Below are positions 58,255-64,000 of a stretch of DNA of 64,000 nt, piece by piece. The position numbers and the translations under genes were made by a program. The number at the start of each line of letters is the position of its first letter. Position 1 is the first letter of the stretch. Below the pieces are notes generated by a model. The model made no database searches. It worked only from the letters and a program-made list of their open reading frames with translations, and was not told the DNA's origin. The stretch comes from Chrysemys picta bellii (lineage: Eukaryota > Chordata > Testudines > Emydidae), in contig NC_088794.1 in NCBI RefSeq assembly GCF_011386835.1, forward strand, positions 90,938,009 to 91,002,008. Reading direction: 5' to 3'.

Positions 58255-58455
58255 GAAGTCAAGTTTCCTGAGCTCTAGCTCTAGCACAGACTTGCTGTGA
58301 ACTTGGGAAGTTTCTTAAGCACTCTTTGCCTCAGTTTACCCTTCTGTATACCGGAGATAACAATACTTCACAGAGGTGTTGTGAGCTTAATTGTTAGTGT
58401 TTGTAGAGTGCATTGAGATAGCTGAATGACATTTTAAGTGATTCAAAGTATTATT
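58255..58455 (+). repeat. MIR-like SINE
   Basis: 'tagcacagacttgctgtgaacttgggaagtttc', 'gcctcagtttacccttctgtataccggagataacaat', 'gaggtgttgtgagcttaattg' and 'gtagagtgcattgagat' are a clear MIR core and 3' end. Confidence 0.7.
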
Positions 58456-61400
58456 CTACAGTATTTCTACCTTCCATACATCCATGCATCTCATATCTAT
58501 TAGAATAAGATGTGTGCATTAAAAGCAGAGAATGAGATAGAAAAAAAACCAATATAGATATAGACACACAACAGAAGGCTGCTTACAAAAACCTGAATTT
58601 AAAACACACCACTGTCCACTGATGGTTTCTGAATATGACTGTTTTGTCGAGCCAGGACAATGTGTTTATCCAGACACCTGCTGCCTTCTCTTTATGAACT
58701 GATGAACTCAGACCTGTAATATTTCTGCCTGTAGGACCATGTTGGCAAACAACAAGGTGTTAAATGGCAGTAACAATGGGCAGTCATGTCAGGTTGATTG
58801 GATCACAGAAGCAAATAGAGGAGAGGAGGACAGAGAAGAGATGGAGATATCTAAAGTGATCAAACAATGGAAAAAGGAGAGCGAGATAGAGAAAGAGGCA
58901 ATGGTAATGTAAAGAGTCACTGGTCATTAATAAGGGACCCAGCCGTGAGCTATGCAATGTCATGTATTTACACCAGATATTCAGGTACACTGGAAAATAT
59001 TATCCCATGAGAACTAGTATAGTATAAACAGAGGAACGTAAGTGTCTATGTACTGGAGCTAAAAGAATATTATACATACATAAATAAATAAATAAAAACA
59101 CACAGGGCATTTCACAATACCTGAGCTGGTATTTCAATCTATAGTATCTACATTGTCCCCCATCTCAGAGCGAAACCTTTGTATGGCCAGTTTCTGTAGG
59201 GGGCGTCTGTGGGGGTTTTTTTTTTTTCAGACACAATCAAAACGCAGACAGAGGAAATGCAAATGTCATTCAGCTCCTTTTCATTGTCAGGAAGGACACA
59301 TGAGGATAATACACTGTGCAATGCATCCTCCCTCCCCCCCCCCATTATGTGTCTTAATGCTTTTGTCCTAATTTATCCCTTGCATAATTTATTTACATGT
59401 GTATTGTTTCCTGATCAGCAACTTGTAAGAATAAATGGAAATTATAGAATGTTTTATTAAACAAGTTGTTACAAAAAAAAAAAAAAGACAGATGGTGTCA
59501 GCCAGCCAGTAACAGTCCTGTTTCCCCTACCCAGCGTTGGTACTTGAAAAGGCTCACAGAGAAAAGCAAACCCTGCACTTGAGGTCTATTGTTTCCTCTC
59601 TTCTCACCCCAGAGGGAGGGGGAGGAATAGGGGGCTAATTATAACAGACCTGCTCCTGCTCCCATTGACTTCAATGGGAACAGGACTGGGCTTCGAAAGA
59701 ATTTAACTATAAGTACAAGCGAGGCAGGATTTAGAACGGAGATATAAATCACAGGTGTGAATGTTACATGTACCACAATTACAAAAAGTGCAAAGCTAAC
59801 ACAATACACAATAACGTCGTTCAGAAAGGGCTAGTCCATGTTCAAATCCCCTCCCTTCTTCTCCCAAGTCCTCGGCACTCTCACACGGGCTTACCACCCC
59901 CGTAACTCCATGTGGAGTTACTCCTCATTTGCACCCCTGTAAGCAAGAGTAGAATCAAGCTTCCCTTCGTTCTCCGCACACACACACACACCATCCAGCG
60001 CCACGCGACACGAGACTGATCGGATGCCGAGGAAGCTCACCTCCAACACCAAACGAATGACTTTCCCGAAAGAAAAGCAACCCCAACCTCCTTTGTTATT
60101 AATATGTACATAGTCACATCAATATACACGGCATTTCACACAACACACTAGCAGGACAGAAGTTGGTCCAATAAAAGATATTACTTCCCCCCACCTTGTC
60201 TCTCTACACATATAACAAAAGATATTGTATAGTTACCTATATTGTTTTCATGCAGTTAAATTGGCAACACTGAATGATCTAACATATTTATTTTTTAAAT
60301 TGAAAAATAAAATGATTTAAGCAGCGGAATGCGGGGGGGGGGGAAGAGCATGTTAATAAGTTGTTCTCACTGGGACAACTATAAAATATGCAGTCTGATT
60401 GGTGGAACATTGTATAATCCATATATATTCACGGGGAGCGAGGGGGGTCTTATTTTTTTCAAAAAGACATCTACTCCTTTGATAACACTGTTCTAACGGC
60501 ACTTCCCCCTTCTCAACAGATTTTTACAATTTGCTAAATGAAAGAATATTTAATGTAAGAAAACGTTTGATGCCAAGATGAAGAAAGAGTGATGCAAATA
60601 TGCCAGCTGTGTGCCCCCACCCAGCGTAAAGCTTTCCTTCCCTCCAGATTGCTGCACAGCACAGAGACAGCAGCAGGAATCCGTGGGAAAAACCTCCAAG
60701 TATTTTTCCAACTCCAATCGGAGAGAGTTTAATTGAAAGGACGCAGCTCACAGTCTGAATTACATCTCTAAAAACTCAAACGGATAAAAACACCCACTCA
60801 GTGTGACTAGAAAGTCCAAATGAAGTGTCTCCGCCAGCTACTCTGCTTTCTTGCATTATGAGCATCTTGCATTATTAGCAAGAGCTGCCCCCTAGCACAG
60901 AAGACGTTTTTAAAAGGTTGAGTCAGCCCCTTCTCTCCCCACATACGGTGCCAAATCCCACTCTCCCTAATGCCTTGAGGGATTAACGGTGTGTGCTGCA
61001 GACCATAAGGAAATAAGGGACCTGATCCAGAGAAAGATGATTGCCTCCTGAGTGCCCCTCCTAAATCTGCCTTAATTCAAGATCGGAGAACCCAGCACAT
61101 TTCTGTAGCAGAGGCACCTGCCCCCATACTCTCTTCCTATACCTCCTAGCAAACAGTTGGCCAAATTCTGCCCTCATTTACATCCGGGCGGATTTCGGTA
61201 ATCAGTGTGTCCATCCCAAAATGGAAACACAATCAACTCTCGTTGCCACTTTTAAAAGCGAAAACCTCCCGTACGCAAAGAGCTCTCTAGACTTCCTGCC
61301 TAAAAATCAACCATCAGTGACCCCGAGTCATTCATTTCACGCAAGTCCGGCTCTCTCTTCCTCGCACACAAATCGAAGTGTAATTGCAATGCCCCTGCTG

Positions 61401-61480
61401 CCCGGCTAGGAAACGAGCGGTGCAGCCCCCTTCGCTGCCGAGCCAGCAAACGCTGTGGCTGATTCTTTCCCCCTCTTCAA
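58456..61480. other. unannotated 3'-ward part of the first 4 kb of DPF3 intron 1
   Basis: Contains an (ATAA)n tract (59083-59098), CA repeats (59979-59994), an A-run (59473-59486) and a G-run (60331-60342). Non-repetitive stretches (about 60500-61480) could hold regulatory elements near the promoter, but none can be demonstrated by eye. Confidence 0.4.
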
Positions 61481-62000
61481 GTCATCCCAACTCCATGAAG
61501 GTTTGCAAAACAAAACTCCGAACTGCTGTCGGAGCGCGGCAAAACCGATAATTATGCCCCTGATTCTCAGGACCGATCCCTCTCCCTTGGACACTGGGTT
61601 GGTGGCGGGAGAAGCCAGCCCGGACGCCAGGCTCAGGACTCTGTCAAGTGCAGGCACCCCCTCAGGGGTCCTGCAGGATCTTGCCGTTTCCAAGATCTAC
61701 GCAGCCCCAAGAGCTGCAAGAAGCCCCGCTGCCATCCTCCCCTTCAGAACTCAAATCTCTCTTCCTCCCGGCCAGCCAATTAATCACAACACAAATGTAA
61801 CAATTTCTTCTTGTTAATTTCAGCACAAGACGTCTGTGTGTGTTGCACAAAAAAAGAGGAGCTCAGAAAGGAAAGAGGGAGGGAGGAGAGATCAGCTGGG
61901 AGGCTGGAAGCACCGGGCTCAGGCAGGCAGCAGCATCGGAAAGGCGCCTTTTTTCATATTTAAACCACGCGGAATATGTACATTTTTGATTCCTACTTAC
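61481..62000 (-). other. start of DPF3 intron 1, CpG-rich
   Basis: The intron begins with GTAAGT on minus at 62000-61995. CG dinucleotides are more frequent from about 61380 to 62170 than in most of the intron, which is consistent with a promoter-associated CpG island. Confidence 0.6.
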
Positions 62001-62032
62001 GCTTTCAGGGGGTTGTGAATGACAGTCGCCAT
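62001..62032 (-). CDS. DPF3: DPF3 (BAF45C) coding part of exon 1
   Basis: The ATG at 62032-62030 opens MATVIHNPLK plus two bases of the next alanine codon, then the donor GC|GTAAGT. This decapeptide is the N-terminus of DPF3; DPF1 and DPF2 start differently after the first residues. DPF3 is a double-PHD-finger subunit of BAF (SWI/SNF) remodelling complexes that reads acetylated and methylated histone H3 and acts in heart, muscle and neural development. Exon 1 encodes only the start of the N-terminal requiem domain. The zinc finger and PHD fingers lie in exons outside the window, to the left on the minus strand. The short coding exon and long first intron agree with the known gene layout. Confidence 0.9.
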
Positions 62033-62260
62033 TTTGCTACAATGTAACAGAATATTGTGTCTCAGAGTTCTAAAGGTTCGCTTAGGGGAAGCGCCCAGCC
62101 AATCAGAGGATGGGATACCGGCCCGCTGCCCAATCCGGTGCTGTGAGCGGAGCCTGGGCTGTGCTAGTTATTAGGGGAGCTGTCAAAGCCCAGAGGTCAC
62201 TCCCTTTCTGTGGAACTGGAAGCGAGCAGGTCTTAAAGGGGCAGTAACACATCCAAGGGA
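62033..62260 (-). promoter_or_regulatory. DPF3: DPF3 proximal promoter and 5' UTR region
   Basis: Two CCAAT boxes on plus (62099-62103 and 62130-62134; ATTGG on the gene strand) lie 67-102 bases upstream of the ATG. The start codon itself sits in CAAAATGGCGAC, close to the YY1 consensus, suggesting YY1 binding across the initiation region. No TATA box at a usable position. The transcription start is inferred, not seen. Confidence 0.55.
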
Positions 62261-63091
62261 CTGTCACCACACAGAACTAGATTGAGGGGGGCTAGGATGA
62301 GGAGCAGAAGACTCTTTGGAGTTATCTGGCTTTTAATGTCAAGAAATCGAGAGAAAGGAATGAGGGAAAATACATTGTTTTTTGTATTGCTGTCACTGCC
62401 TTTCATTTCCCAAATGGCATGCCCCCTTATTCATGTGCAAAGGTTGGATGCATGCCATTTCATCAGGAAAATAAATGACATGCGTACTGATATTTGGTGC
62501 TGCAGCAGATTATTATTATTATCCCCAATTTGTTTCCCTTTACCTAAAGCCACTTTCGCCTTCAGGTTTTTTGGAACTGCTAGCGCTTACAGTGACTCCA
62601 GGGCAGCACCCTCTCCCCCTCCCCTAGGAATTTCTCAATGTCAGTCATCCAGCTCCTGCAGCCAGTGCACTGGTTACATAATGCACAGTGGCCAAACTGC
62701 CTGCCTGTTTTCTGTTTTTCCCACAAAGCAACTTCTGAAGTGATTGTCTTGTCTAGCATGTTGAGACCTGGGCCTCTGATCTTTGAGCATAGAGAAAGGG
62801 AGGGGGAAGGATTTTAACCTACATTTCATATGACGCCTACTTGCATGGTAGCAGAGTAACTTGGAGGCAAGAGTTCTGGAACAGATACAACTGTAGTTAA
62901 AAGTCCATTTCTGGGAGAGGCACCAACTCCAGGAAGTCAGAGTTTACATGTGACTAATTAAAAGAGTTTGCAAATGAATTATCCAGCATGAGCTAAGCCA
63001 CTGGAGACGTGGCTAATTCTGATCTCACACCACTGTAAATCAGAAGTAACTCCACTGAAATCAGTGAAGTTACACCAGCGTTGATCTAGTA
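62261..63091. other. upstream flank of DPF3
   Basis: Holds a 153-aa plus frame (62282-62743) without a recognisable domain and a chance-spacing repeat piece at 63010-63085. No gene is supported. Confidence 0.4.
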
Positions 63092-64000
63092 CAGGGGTCG
63101 GCAACCTATGGCACGCGTGCCAAAGACGGCATGCAAGCCAATTTTTAATGGCACGCTGGAGCCTGCCGGGACTCCAGCGTGCCATTAAAAATCCTGCCCA
63201 GTCCGGCCCGCTCTCCTCTGCCCTCCGCTCCCCCCGCGGGGGCAGGGAGCAGAAGCATAGCCGTGCGCACAGGGTGAGCAAATGACCCCACTCTCCCGGC
63301 ACGGCAAGCCGTGGGGTCCGCGCTCCTGGGCCGGAGCGCAGCAAGCTGCCGGCCCCTCCCCCGCCTTCTCCCCTCTCATGGAGCTCTGCTGCCACCGCGT
63401 GCACAGCGCTCTGGAGGTTGGGGCTGCGCGCTCCCGTGGGGCAGTGTTTGGCTCCGCGGGGAGGGAAAGACGCTCCCCGCTCACCCGGAGCCCTGCCGCC
63501 ACGCACGCAGAGCTCTGGGGGCCGAGGCTGCGCACTCCCGCAGGGCAGCTTATCAGGCTATGCGTGGAGCCTCATGGTAAGGGGTCCAGTGCCGGGGGGG
63601 GGGATAAGGGGTAGGCATGGGGGCAGTCAGGGGACAGAGTGGGTTGGATGGGGGGGTCTCTGGAGGGGGCAATCAGGGAGCAGGGGGAGTTGGATGGGGC
63701 ATGGGAGTCCCAGGGTCTGTCAGGGAGCGGGGGGTGGATAGGGGTCAGGGAGCAAGGAGGGTCCTGGGGGGACAGTTAGGGTAGGGGTCTCTGGAGGGGG
63801 TGGTCGGGGGACAAGGAGCTGGGGGGTTGGGAGTTCTTAGGGGGGCAGTCACTCAGCCCTCTCCCCTGAGCCCTGACCCCCCCACACACACACCCTGCCC
63901 TCTGCCATGAGCTCCGCACATACCCCAGACTCCTGCCCTGAGCCCTGTACCTCCCTCATACACACCCAGCCCTCTGCTTGACTCCTTCATCCCACCCCCA
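63092..64000 (+). mobile_element. hAT-type element, 5' end and G-rich interior (runs off window)
   Basis: It begins CAGGGGTCGGCAACCTATGG, nearly the same terminus as the elements at 18488 and 19287. An internal inverted pair follows ('ttaatggcacgctgga' and 'ctccagcgtgccattaa', 63147-63191). From 63585 to 63850 there is a degenerate G-rich tandem stretch, then a C-rich one. The right end and target duplication are outside the window. Confidence 0.7.

Noticed and set aside
1..62000. Second exon of DPF3 (EAIEHC/YIWMEK region)
   Set aside because: I looked for the back-translated minus-strand pattern of YIWM and for the motifs in the minus-strand frames and found none.
62282..62743. 153-aa plus-strand frame just upstream of the DPF3 promoter, a possible divergent gene
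   Set aside because: No domain or recognisable family; leucine- and serine-rich low-information text; no splice or Kozak support. Closeness to a promoter alone is not enough.
62979..63506. 175-aa minus-strand frame
   Set aside because: Crosses the end of a hAT-type element and reads through its GC-rich interior; no domain.

Overview
The window is vertebrate nuclear DNA, very probably from a turtle. The evidence is a full-length tRNA-derived SINE of the turtle Cry I/CR1-tailed type (about 13583-13778), abundant MIR-like SINEs and CR1-type 3' tails, Penelope-like copies, and many small DNA transposons whose ends read TCTACAC or CAGGG. There is no bacterial gene organisation: most open frames are short chance frames or fall inside transposons.

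One host gene is recognisable. On the minus strand at 62001-62032 the first 32 coding bases of DPF3 (BAF45C, a subunit of the neural/cardiac BAF chromatin-remodelling complex) are followed at once by a GTAAGT splice donor. CCAAT boxes and a CpG-rich stretch lie just upstream. I found no second DPF3 exon, so positions 1-62000 read as DPF3 intron 1 and 62033-64000 as promoter and upstream flank.

The most interesting object is a 4.85-kb PIF/Harbinger DNA transposon at 34813-39665 that looks intact. It has terminal inverted repeats, a two-exon Myb/SANT DNA-binding protein gene on the plus strand (350 aa) and a 427-aa DDE transposase on the minus strand. It also has a third open frame of 96 aa, antisense inside the intron of the Myb/SANT gene. 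A much older, mutated relative at about 11700-16197 has the same layout. Its intron carries a gap-free, colinear relic of the third frame (39 of 82 aligned residues identical by hand count), which argues that the third frame is a real, undescribed element gene.

Other elements, left to right: an L2-type LINE fragment (480-860); paired hAT-type elements with perfect 8-bp duplications (18488-18799 and 19287-19472); a 943-bp element with a G-rich core (26864-27806); a Penelope copy (33243-33516); a hAT-type element (40447-41017); a decayed Ty3/Gypsy chromovirus on the minus strand (43102-48498) with a hAT element inserted in one LTR; a run of three Harbinger-type MITEs (53347-54894), the third split by a solo endogenous-retrovirus LTR; and inverted Penelope copies (15435-15629 and 56230-56440). 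The minus strand of the 15.5-kb copy has most of a hammerhead-ribozyme core. The rest is unannotated intronic sequence with short SINE and LINE remnants and microsatellites.
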